Positions 28,042-35,930 of a stretch of 64,000 nt of DNA are shown in pieces. The notes beneath the pieces were generated by a model, which was not told the DNA's origin, ran no database searches, and was given only the letters and a program-made list of their open reading frames with translations. The stretch is from Aldehydirespirator sp963667505 (GTDB lineage Bacteria > Actinomycetota > Acidimicrobiia > Acidimicrobiales > Aldehydirespiratoraceae): the NCBI GenBank assembly GCA_963667505.2, contig OY763490.2, positions 186,001 through 250,000 of the forward strand, given 5' to 3'. The position numbers were made by a program, and so were the translations under genes. Within the stretch, counting starts at the first letter, position 1. The number at the start of each line of letters is the position of its first letter.

Positions 28042-28767
28042 TCAGGTGAGTCGGATGCTGTCGCCAGCGGTGAGCACGAGGTGGGCGTGGTGCATGAGCC
28101 GGTCGACGGTGGCGTTGGCGATGGTCTTGGGCATGAGCTCGTCGAAGCCGGCGGGGTGCAGGTTGCTGGAGAGCGCGATGGAGCGTTTCTCGTAGGCGGC
28201 GTCGACGACGCGGTAGAGCGCCTCCGCGGTGTCGGCTGCGACCGGGAGCAGTCCGATGTCGTCGATCACGATGACGTCGGCGCGCATGATCTTGTTGATG
28301 GCTTTGGCGGCGGTGTCGTCGGCGCTGTGGCGGCGCACGAGCGCTCCTAGGTGCTCGAGGCTGAACCAGGCGACTTTGCAGCCGGCGTCGACGGCGGTGT
28401 GGCCGAGCGCTTCACAGAAGTGGGTCTTGCCGGTGCCTGATGGGCCGCACACGACGAGGTTCTCGTGTCGGTGGATCCATTCGAGGGTGCGCAGCGCCCG
28501 CTGGGTCGGCGCCGGGATCGAGCTGACGGTCTCGTCTGAGGCGTCGAAGGTCTTGCCGGTGGGGAACCCGGCGGCCTTGCGCCTGGCCCGGATCGAGGAC
28601 GCTTGGCGGCCGGCGAGCTCCTCGGCGAGCAGCGCCCTCATCGCTTCGGCCGGTTCCCAGCGTTGCGCTCTGGCGGTGGCCAGCAGCTCCGGCGCCGCGA
28701 CGCGCATGTGCGGCAGGCGCAGGGTGCGCAACAAGTCGACGACTTCGTCGATGGGCGTCGGGTTCAT
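28042..28767 (-). CDS. istB: IstB-type ATPase of IS21
   Basis: IstB is the AAA+ helper that delivers target DNA to the IstA transposase. The 241-aa product has a leading helix region (VVDLLRTLRLPHM), Walker A CGPSGTGKTH, Walker B VIVIDDIGLLP, and sensor SIALSSNLHPAGFDELMP. The start overlaps the istA stop by 4 bp, which couples their translation. It appears intact and full length. Confidence 0.95.
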   Translation of the reverse strand: MNPTPIDEVVDLLRTLRLPHMRVAAPELLATARAQRWEPAEAMRALLAEELAGRQASSIRARRKAAGFPTGKTFDASDETVSSIPAPTQRALRTLEWIHRHENLVVCGPSGTGKTHFCEALGHTAVDAGCKVAWFSLEHLGALVRRHSADDTAAKAINKIMRADVIVIDDIGLLPVAADTAEALYRVVDAAYEKRSIALSSNLHPAGFDELMPKTIANATVDRLMHHAHLVLTAGDSIRLT

Positions 28768-30248
28768 TGGTCGCCTCCGAGGCGGCTCCAGGCGGCGGTG
28801 CCGGGCTGCAGCGAGTGCACATCGTCGGCGCGTCGGTGTTGTCGGGGCGGGTGAGCATCCAGGATCGAGGCCAGGTCGCCGTCTGCGAAGCGGCCGAACA
28901 TAGCGGCGTGGCCGAGCGCCCAGTCAACGCGCGCCTGGCCGTGGAGACGAGCCAGGGTGGCGGCTTGGGCCATCTTGACCTTCATGCGGCCCGTGCCCGC
29001 CGCGGCGGCCTCGACCAGCCAGGTGCGAGCGCCCTCGCCGAGCGCTGAGAACTCGGCCTCGGCCGCGCTCACCGGTCTTGGACGCCGCGCGAGGGGCCCG
29101 GCTGGGCGTGGCGGGTAGTGGGCGTCGTCGATCATCGGACGCCCAGGTGTCGAGCGCTGGTGGCGGGCCACCTCGATCGGGCCTGACGGTGCGCAGTGCA
29201 CGACGACGACCTGGTCGCCGTCGACGCGCACCCACACCGTCTCGTCGGCGAGGGTGTGCGGGACCGAGTAGGTCACCGCGCCGAAGCTGATCGTGGAGCT
29301 CCGGGAGACTTTGCGGGTCTCCCCGAGCGCCGCCGTGTAGGGGGCCTCGGGCAGCGTGTGCAGCCGCTGCTGCTCCTCAGCCAGCATCTCGGCCGGCGGC
29401 CGTCGGGTCACCCGATGGACCCGGGCGTTCACCTCAGCGGTGAACGCCTCGCAGGCCTCGACCAGCTCGGCCCAGCCGGCGTAGTCGCCGCGCAGGTTCG
29501 CCTCGGTGGGCACCAAGTCGGCCTCAGCGACCCGCACCGTCGCCTCTGACCCGCCCTTGGACTCGGGGTCCGCCGGCACGCACGTCGCCACCGTGATGCC
29601 GTAGTGGCCGCCGGCCGCGACGATCTCCGGATGGCGCACCGCGACCCCGGCGACGTGGTCGATCGTGACGGTGCGCTCGTTGTCGGTGAGCCAATACGTC
29701 GGAGCGCCGCCGAAGGCTCGCATCGCGCGGTCCACACAGGCGACCACCGTGGGCAGGGTGCGGTCCCAGGCCGCGATCACCACCCGGAACCTCGACCACG
29801 CCAGCCACGCACAGAACAGGCTCGTCCTCCGCCCCGCGACGACCGGGCCGGCGCCCCAGTCCCACTGCGCCCACATCCCCGGCTCGGGGATCCACGGCCG
29901 ATACACCCGCCGCCGGCCCGCCGCGAAGCTCTTCTTGGCCTCCGCCACCGCCCGGCGCACCGTGCGGTCCGACCCCTCGAACCCCAACGCCTTCAGCTTC
30001 ACGTAGCAACGGTCGGCGCGGATCCTGCCACCGGAGCGCTCCACCCACTCCTCGATCTTCGGCAACCACGGATCGATGACCCGTTTCCGCCGCACCGGGC
30101 CTTCGCCCGGCAGCCGGCCCTCGTCGCGCTCAGCCACATAACGGGCCACAGTGTGATGAGACACGCCGGCCAACTCGCCGGCATCGCGCAACGACCCCGT
30201 CAGGTCGAACGCTTCCAACATGTTCATGATCTCCTCGCGAGACTTCAT
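28764..30248 (-). CDS. istA: IstA-type transposase of IS21
   Basis: IstA is the DDE transposase of the IS21 family. From ATG 30248 the protein is 494 aa and starts MKSREEIMNMLEAFDLTGS with a helix-turn-helix (GVSHHTVARYV). The catalytic triad is visible: D in AQWDWGAG, D in YWLTDNERTV, and E in PESKGGSEATVRVAE. The frame stays open to 30308, but the first Met of that stretch is followed by an atypical run, and MKSREE is the usual family start. The C-terminus has the usual second domain (RRPPAEMLAEEQQRLHTLP). It looks intact. Confidence 0.93.
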   Translation of the reverse strand: MKSREEIMNMLEAFDLTGSLRDAGELAGVSHHTVARYVAERDEGRLPGEGPVRRKRVIDPWLPKIEEWVERSGGRIRADRCYVKLKALGFEGSDRTVRRAVAEAKKSFAAGRRRVYRPWIPEPGMWAQWDWGAGPVVAGRRTSLFCAWLAWSRFRVVIAAWDRTLPTVVACVDRAMRAFGGAPTYWLTDNERTVTIDHVAGVAVRHPEIVAAGGHYGITVATCVPADPESKGGSEATVRVAEADLVPTEANLRGDYAGWAELVEACEAFTAEVNARVHRVTRRPPAEMLAEEQQRLHTLPEAPYTAALGETRKVSRSSTISFGAVTYSVPHTLADETVWVRVDGDQVVVVHCAPSGPIEVARHQRSTPGRPMIDDAHYPPRPAGPLARRPRPVSAAEAEFSALGEGARTWLVEAAAAGTGRMKVKMAQAATLARLHGQARVDWALGHAAMFGRFADGDLASILDAHPPRQHRRADDVHSLQPGTAAWSRLGGDQ

Positions 30249-30441
30249 TCGCTCCTCCTGCTCGATGGCCACGGTCGTGGTGACCGGCCATTCGAGTAGG
30301 AGGAGCACCCCGCCGCGGTGGACCCCGGCAGGAGACGGACTTCAACGCGGGCAACTCTGTTGGCCGCCGCTGGGCAGAACTGCTGGCCGCCAGCGGGCAG
30401 CTACATGGCCGCCACCGGGCAGGATCTCATGGCCGCCGACA

Positions 30442-31402
30442 CCCGCCTTCATTGAGCGGACTCGGCGTCATCGCTCACATCGGTCTCGGACGAGCGGATC
30501 GCGGGGGTGAAGGCCCCCGCCTTCATTGAGCGCGGGAACTGCTCGCCATCGCCGACGAGGACGGCAGATCGCGGGGGTGAAGGCCCCCGCCTTCATTGAG
30601 CGCGGGAGGTCCTGCGGATGCTGAACGAGGCCGCCTCGATCGCGGGGGTGAAGGCCCCCGCCTTCATTGAGCGCTGAACAGGATTGCATGCGTAACGCCC
30701 GACTGGCCCGATCGCGGGGGTGAAGGCGCCCGCCTTCATTGAGCGGCGGCATCCCGCAGGGCATCCGTGGCAAAGATCTCGAGATCGCGGGGGTGAAGGC
30801 CCCCGCCTTCATTGAGCGGTGAGTACTTCCGACATCGAGCGGCACCCAGACAATGATCGCGGGGGTGAAGGCCCCCGCCTTCATTGAGCGACCACTAAGG
30901 ACAGCATCGGCATTAGTGACTTTGTGGATCGCGGGGGTGAAGGCCCCCGCCTTCATTGAGCGTTCGCCGGGGAGCCTGTGCCGGACAGTCTGCGCTTCGA
31001 TCGCGGGGGTGAAGGCCCCCGCCTTCATTGAGCGAGCTCGGCGCTGCATGGCATCGCCGACCTCGACAGCCAGGATCGCGGGGGGTGAAGGCCCCCGCCT
31101 TCATTGAGCGATGCGCCACACGCCTCGGGTCGCCGAGCATCGTCCAGGATCGCGGGGGTGAAGGCCCCCGCCTTCATTGAGCGACCGCCACCGGGCAGGT
31201 GAACGCCCGTCAGGTGACCGGATCGCGGGGTGAAGGCCCCCGCCTTCATTGAGCGTGGGCGCACGTCCTGCGCCAAGCTCACCTCGGCCGCATGATCGCG
31301 GGGTGAAGGCCCCCGCCTTCATTGAGCGAGCGAGACGCCGCTGGTGACCGGCGGCGGCGGTGGCGGGATCGCGGGGGTGAAGGCCCCCGCCTTCATTGAG
31401 CG
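30442..31402 (+). CRISPR. Second CRISPR array, upstream segment (36-bp repeat)
   Basis: A partial repeat (30442-30458) abuts the IS21 end. Thirteen full repeats follow, starting at 30497, 30567, 30638, 30710, 30783, 30855, 30927, 30999, 31074, 31148, 31221, 31294 and 31367. Each begins GATCGCGGGGGTGAAGG and ends CCTTCATTGAGCG, with a GCGGGGG/CCCCCGC stem; spacers are 34-39 bp. The G-run has four or six Gs in the repeats at 31074, 31221 and 31294. The CATTGA(A)GC-type 3' end recalls type I-G (I-U) repeats, but no matching cas gene is present. The next spacer is split by IS630. Confidence 0.95.
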
Positions 31403-31413
31403 TGGCTGCGCTA

Positions 31414-32586
31414 GTGTGCTGAGTGATTAGTTCCTCGCGATTATGTGTGGCGGGGGGTAGTGTGGCTGTCGTCGACTGCGATGGGAGGCGACGATGGGCG
31501 CGCGGCGCGGACGGCCGACGGTGGCGGTGGAGTTGAGCGGCGGCGAGCGCGAGGTGCTGGAGCGGTGGGCGCGGCGGCCGAAGTCGTCTCAGGCGCTGGC
31601 GCTGCGGTGTCGGATCGTGCTGGCCGCGGCCGAGGGCCGCCACAACAATGAGATCGCGGCGGCGTTGGGCTGCCATGCGGCGACGGTGAGCAAGTGGCGG
31701 CGCAGGTTCGCTGAGCGGCGTCTCGACGGGCTGGCCGACGACCCTCGGCCGGGCCCGCCGCGCAAGATCACCGACGCGGTGATCGAGGACGTGTTGGTGC
31801 GCACGCTCGAGACCGCCCCGCGGGACGCGACGCACTGGTCGACGCGGTCGATGGCCGCGGCTGCGGGGGTTTCGCAGACCGCGGTGAGCCAGATATGGCG
31901 CGCGTTCGGGCTCAAGCCCCATCTGGTGGAGGAGTTCAAGGTGTCGCCGGACCCGCAGTTCGTCGACAAGGTCCGCGACGTCGTCGGACTGTACTTGAAC
32001 CCGCCTGAGGCCGCGGTGGTGCTATGCGTGGACGAGAAGACCGGCATCCAGGCCCTCGACCGCACAGCGCCGATCCTGCCGCTGTTGCCGGGCACACCCC
32101 CAGCGGCGCAGCCACGACTACCGCCGCTGCGGCACCACCGACCTGTTCGCAGCCCTCGACGCCGCCTCGGGCAAAGTCATAGCGTCGATGACCGCCCGCC
32201 ACCGCTCAGAGGAGTTCCGCAGGTTCCTGAACCAGATCGACAAAGAAGTCCCCGACGGCCTCGACATCCACATCGTGCTCGACAACGTCTCCACCCACAA
32301 GACCCCCGCCGTCAAGCGCTGGCTGGTGCGCCACCCCCGCTTCAAGCTGCACTTCACACCCACCTACGCCAGCTGGATGAACCTAGTCGAGCGCTGGTTC
32401 TCCGAGCTCACCACCAAACAGATCCGCCGCGGAACCCACCGCTCCGTCACAGAACTCAGGGACTCCATCAACGAATGGACCGACAACTGGAACCAGAACC
32501 CCCGCCCCTTCACCTGGCACAAGACCGCCGACCAGATCTTCGACACCATGGCAGCATATATGCAACAAATTCCCCACTCAGGACAC
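31414..32586 (+). mobile_element. IS630-family insertion sequence inside a CRISPR spacer
   Basis: The element is about 1.17 kb, bounded by TA at 31412-31413 and 32587-32588, the TA duplication expected for IS630. The ends are inverted repeats: GTGTGCTGAGTG on the left and GTGTCCTGAGTG on the right read inward. Removing it and one TA joins 31403-31413 to 32589-32611 into a 34-bp spacer, a normal size for this array. It is a clean insertion. Confidence 0.93.
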
Positions 32587-32589
32587 TAG
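31494..32589 (+). pseudogene. IS630-type transposase, split by a +1 frameshift
   Basis: The first frame (from ATG 31494) has the helix-turn-helix region NNEIAAALGCHAATVSKWRRRF and the first catalytic Asp in VLCVDEKTG. At a run of five Cs (32097-32101) the homology moves one base forward into PQRRSHDYRRCGTTDLFAALDA, then IVLDNVSTHK (second Asp) and MNLVERWFSEL (Glu). One C fewer would restore a single frame of about 364 aa. It is either a disabling indel or a programmed frameshift, which some IS630 relatives use. The stop codon TAG is formed with the duplicated TA of the target. The unshifted frame runs on into array sequence to 32675. Confidence 0.85.
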
Positions 32590-33011
32590 TCACAGCATCC
32601 GAAACCACGCTGATCGCGGGGGTGAAGGCCCCCGCCTTCATTGAGCGGGGATCATGGAGGTTGATGACCGGGTGATCAACACGGATCGCGGGGGTGAAGG
32701 CCCCCGCCTTCATTGAGCGTGGCTCGACGACGCCGCCGGCAACCGCGACATGCCGATCGCGGGGGTGAAGGCCCCCGCCTTCATTGAGCGGTGATCATGG
32801 AGGTTGATGACCGGGTGATCGACACGGATCGCGGGGGTGAAGGCCCCCGCCTTCATTGAGCGAGCCTGTGGGAGACCTCCCGGGTGGTGGAGGCCCCGGG
32901 GATCGCGGGGGTGAAGGCCCCCGCCTTCATTGAGCGACCACGCCCTTCCTGCCGTACCTGCCGCCACGCCGGGGGGATCGCGGGGGTGAAGGCCCCCGCC
33001 TTCATTGAGCG
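32589..33011 (+). CRISPR. Second CRISPR array, downstream segment
   Basis: After the second half of the split spacer (32589-32611), six full 36-bp repeats start at 32612, 32684, 32755, 32827, 32901 and 32976; the last ends at 33011. Spacers are 35-39 bp. Two of them (32648-32683 and 32791-32826) are nearly identical. The repeats are the same as in the upstream segment. After 33011 no leader-like feature or further repeat was seen. Confidence 0.95.
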
Positions 33012-33087
33012 CTTTAGTCCGTTTCTTTCCACCAGTCCGGCTAGTCGGGCGCAGCCTGCCGTGCTGCACTCCATTGAGGCTGAACAG

Positions 33088-33179
33088 CCTGCAACCTGTC
33101 TGACGCGATATCTGCAATATGAGGTCTAAATCACCTGCAATCTATAGGCTAAAACACCTGCAATCTGTTCGTTAGCTGT
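33088..33179. repeat. Four 23-bp direct repeats (iterons) upstream of DUF4143 ATPase
   Basis: Units begin at 33088, 33111, 33134 and 33157, exactly 23 bp apart. The best unit (33134) opens CCTGCAATCTATAGG and continues CTAAAACA. They match the repeats at 5362-5430 in sequence and period. The last unit ends about 17 bp before the ATPase start, so they overlap its promoter region. A protein-binding operator is the simplest reading (inference). Confidence 0.8.
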
Positions 33180-33196
33180 AATGCGCGCTAGAGTGC

Positions 33197-34492
33197 GTGG
33201 TGATGCTGCGAGAGCATGGCCGCGGCGGTCCACTCACACCCGACGGGTACTTGCCGCGCGTCGCCGACGCCCTGATGGGTAGGGCGCTGGACATCATGCC
33301 GATCGTGGTGGTGAAGGGCGCGCGGGGCATCGGGAAATCGTGGACGGGCCTGCGGCACGCCCGCAGCGAGGTGCGCCTCGACCGCGATCCCAGCGCGGCG
33401 GAGGCGGCGGCGCTCGCGCCGGGCAGGACGCTCGACGGAGCGAGGCCCCGGCTGGTGGACGAGTGGCAGCTCGCGCCGGGCCTCTGGAACGTAGCCCGCC
33501 ATGTCGTGGACTCCGAGCCCGGCGCGGGCCACTTCATCTTCACCGGGTCGGCGCATCCACCCGACGACCGCACCCGCCACTCGGGTGCCGGGCGGGTGAT
33601 GAGGGTGAGGATGAGGCCCATGTCGCTCGCCGAGTCCGGCGAGTCCACTGCCGAGGTGTCCCTCGCCTCGCTGCTCGACCGCGGCGACAGTTCGGCCCGG
33701 GCCCCCGAAGCCGACATGGGCGTTGTGGTGGAGGCGCTGTGCCGCGGCGGCTGGCCCCGGCATCTCGACATGTCAGCGTCAAAGGCGCAGTCGCTGTGCC
33801 GCGCCTATCTCCAGGAGGTTGCCCGCGCTGACATTCCTCGTCTCGGGCGGACCCTGCACCGACCCGACGCAGTGCTCCGGCTGCTGGCGTCGCTGAGTCG
33901 CAACATCGCCACTGAGGCTGCGGCCACCACCCTGTCCAGGCACATCGCCGGTGACGATGTGCCGTCCAGGTCCTCGGTCGCCGAGTACCTCGAAGCGCTG
34001 ACGCGGGTGTACATCGTGGAGGACCTGCCCGCATGGGTCACCCACCTCAAGTCGAGGGCGAGGCTGCGGCGGTCGCCCAAGCGCCATCTGGTCGATCCTT
34101 CGCTCGCCGTCGCCACGCTGCGGGCCAGCCCGGAGCGGCTGTGGCGCGACCCCGCGTACCTGGGGCATGCCTTCGAGTCGCTGGTGGTGCGCGACCTACG
34201 CGTCTACTCGGAGGCCAACGACGCTGCGGTGTACCACTACCGCGACAGCAACGGCCACGAGATCGACGCTGTGATTGAGCACGGCGACGGCCGCTGGCTG
34301 GCCGTGGAGGTAAAGCTGGGCTCCGGCGCCCGCCTCGACGCCGCGGCGAAGTCCCTCACGAGGGCTTGCGAGCAGATCGATCTGACCAGGATGGGCGAGC
34401 CGGTCAAGAAACTGGTGATCACCGCCGAGGGCTACGGCTACGAGCGCCCCGACGGCGTGTCGGTCCTACCCATAACCGCCCTCGGCCCATGA
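33197..34492 (+). CDS. DUF4143-type AAA ATPase with C-terminal nuclease-like motif
   Basis: The 431-aa protein belongs to the AAA_14/DUF4143 group. Walker A is KGARGIGKSW near residue 40, and a Walker B-like RPRLVDEWQLAP follows. A middle winged-helix-like segment (SRSSVAEYLEALTRVYIVEDLPAW) precedes the DUF4143 part (LVDPSLAVATLRASPERLW). The C-terminus, HEIDAVIEHGDGRWLAVEVKLG, has the D-x(n)-E-V-K arrangement of PD-(D/E)XK-like folds, normal for the family. The role of these ATPases is not established; restriction, regulation or toxin-like roles have been proposed. Starts at GTG 33197 or ATG 33203 are both possible; there is no clear ribosome site, so transcription may be leaderless. Four 23-bp repeats lie directly upstream. 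Confidence 0.8.
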   Translation: MVMLREHGRGGPLTPDGYLPRVADALMGRALDIMPIVVVKGARGIGKSWTGLRHARSEVRLDRDPSAAEAAALAPGRTLDGARPRLVDEWQLAPGLWNVARHVVDSEPGAGHFIFTGSAHPPDDRTRHSGAGRVMRVRMRPMSLAESGESTAEVSLASLLDRGDSSARAPEADMGVVVEALCRGGWPRHLDMSASKAQSLCRAYLQEVARADIPRLGRTLHRPDAVLRLLASLSRNIATEAAATTLSRHIAGDDVPSRSSVAEYLEALTRVYIVEDLPAWVTHLKSRARLRRSPKRHLVDPSLAVATLRASPERLWRDPAYLGHAFESLVVRDLRVYSEANDAAVYHYRDSNGHEIDAVIEHGDGRWLAVEVKLGSGARLDAAAKSLTRACEQIDLTRMGEPVKKLVITAEGYGYERPDGVSVLPITALGP

Positions 34493-34535
34493 GTCGTGCA
34501 CGGTGCCTGCGGGTCAGAAGGAGGCGGCCTGGGCG

Positions 34536-35834
34536 TCAGGTCACGGTCACCGGGTGGGGGAGCGGCTGGTTGAACAGGTAGCCCTTCTCGTTGAACGGCA
34601 CCTCGTCGGGCTGGGTGGTGCCGGTCACATCGGTCGCCCGGGTCATCACCGTGTAGTCGCCGGGGCTCGGCGACCAAGCGAACTCGAAGCGCGTCCACGA
34701 GTAGCGGGCAGGCGGACCCTGCAGCTCGGCCTCGGACCAGGTGGCGCCCGCGTCGGTGCTCCACTCCACCTTGGCGATCGGGTCGGGGGACTGCGCGAAG
34801 CCGTGGACCAACTGCGGGCCGGCGGGCAGCCGGGCCGGCCAGGGCAGCGCCAGGGCGCTCTTGATCGACTGCTCAGTGAGCGGCGCTCCCTCCGCTCGGC
34901 CCTCGGGCGGGTAGTCGTCGCCGATGAGCACGTACGACGTGGTGTTGTTTCGGGTCCACAGCGGCTCTGCCGACACGACGATGCGGCCCACCCACTTGAT
35001 CCACGAACTGCCCACCCACCCCGGCACCACGGCCCGCAGCGGGAAGCCGTGGTCAGGAGGCAGCAGCTCGCCGTTGAGGCCCCAGGCCAGCAGGGTGTGG
35101 GGGTCCATCGCCTTGTCGACGGGCATCGCCCGACGGAAGCCGCCCTCGGCGGACTCGGCGTCGAGGCCGACCAGCAGGACGCTGCGGGCCCGGGAGGCGT
35201 CCACGCCGGCGCGTTCCAGCACCGAGCCGAGGCTCACGCCGATCCACTCGCCGTTGCTGACCGCGCCCCGCTCCCACTGTGTGCCGCTGGCCTCGCGGCC
35301 GTTCACCAGGCCGAACATGGCCCGATGGTTGCCGGCGCACTCCAGGTAGGCGGTCAGCGTGGTGCTCGGCATCGCCCGGATGTCGGCGTACGACAGCTCC
35401 ATCGGCTCGGCCGCCGCGTCGCCCTCCACGGACAGCCGCCACGAGTCGGCGTCCAGGTCCAGGCTGCGGGAGTTGTTGCGCACGAAGAAGAGGCGGTTGG
35501 GGGTGGTGGCGCCCTGCATGCTCTCCAGGCGGGCCTCCAACCCGGCCGTGCCGCGCTCGATGAACGGGGCCGGGTCCTTGAAGTACCCGGGCCCGGCCGC
35601 GGCGGCGTCGGCCGCGGCGGTGATGGGGGTGCCGGTCGCCGATGCGCCGTCGCCGGACCGGGGCAGACTTTGGCCGCTGCAAGCCGCCAGCACCCCGGCC
35701 GCGCCCCCGACCGCGAGGAGCTTCAGGTAGCGGCGCCGGCTGATGCCGTTGGACCGGGCCAGCTCCCACATCCGGTCGTCACGCTGCTCGGCTGCCGACG
35801 GCATTCCACAGTCTGCCCCGCAGCCGCTCGACAT
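34536..35834 (-). CDS. Sulfite oxidase-like molybdopterin oxidoreductase, Tat lipoprotein
   Basis: The enzyme family oxidises sulfite or reduces sulfoxide-like substrates with a molybdopterin cofactor. The 432-aa protein has a twin-arginine signal (SRRRYLKLL at about residues 32-40) and a lipobox with Cys about 52 (LAACSG), so it should be exported folded and lipid-anchored. The molybdenum-ligand Cys is C166 in YLECAGNHR; the fold continues with TQWERGAVSNGEWIGVSL and the C-terminal dimerisation domain (VEWSTDAGATWSEAEL, YSWTRFEF). I start at ATG 35834, since the region above it is out of family. It is divergent from paaZ with 96 bp between them. The natural substrate cannot be fixed from sequence. 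Confidence 0.85.
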   Translation of the reverse strand: MSSGCGADCGMPSAAEQRDDRMWELARSNGISRRRYLKLLAVGGAAGVLAACSGQSLPRSGDGASATGTPITAAADAAAAGPGYFKDPAPFIERGTAGLEARLESMQGATTPNRLFFVRNNSRSLDLDADSWRLSVEGDAAAEPMELSYADIRAMPSTTLTAYLECAGNHRAMFGLVNGREASGTQWERGAVSNGEWIGVSLGSVLERAGVDASRARSVLLVGLDAESAEGGFRRAMPVDKAMDPHTLLAWGLNGELLPPDHGFPLRAVVPGWVGSSWIKWVGRIVVSAEPLWTRNNTTSYVLIGDDYPPEGRAEGAPLTEQSIKSALALPWPARLPAGPQLVHGFAQSPDPIAKVEWSTDAGATWSEAELQGPPARYSWTRFEFAWSPSPGDYTVMTRATDVTGTTQPDEVPFNEKGYLFNQPLPHPVTVT

Positions 35835-35930
35835 GGAATCGTCCAGAAGGACCCCATGAACGGGCGGGCAGCAAATGATACAGCTATTGTTTGATCTGAA
35901 GCAGTTCATCTATCATATTCGTGAGGGGCC
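35835..35930. promoter_or_regulatory. Divergent promoter region between molybdoenzyme and paaZ
   Basis: The 96-bp gap is the most AT-rich stretch nearby. It holds the inverted hexamers ATGATA (35875-35880) and TATCAT (35911-35916), the latter also resembling a -10 element for paaZ, and GTGAGGGG just before the paaZ ATG as ribosome site. A PaaX or other regulator site here is plausible but not proven; the known enteric PaaX consensus is not evident. Confidence 0.45.

Larger units (their letters stand above)
27903..30441 (-). mobile_element. IS21-family insertion sequence
   Basis: About 2.54 kb with istA and istB. The ends are inverted: the left begins TGTCAATGGCCAGTGGGATC and the right, read inward, TGTCGGCGGCCATGAGATCC; both are followed by several internal subterminal copies of a CTGCCC..GGC motif, as is usual for IS21. 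The left flank is a truncated I-E repeat, while the right flank is the 3' end of the second array's repeat, so there is no target duplication. I infer a deletion or recombination after insertion. Confidence 0.9.

Noticed and set aside
27903..30441. CRISPR-associated transposon (CAST) because istA/istB lie between two arrays
   Set aside because: No tniQ, tnsA/B/C-type set or Cas12k is present; the element has ordinary IS21 ends and genes and interrupts the arrays.
30468..33117. Open frames with repeated GVKAPAFIE and SMKAGAFTPAI peptides
   Set aside because: Translations of the 36-bp repeat; not genes.
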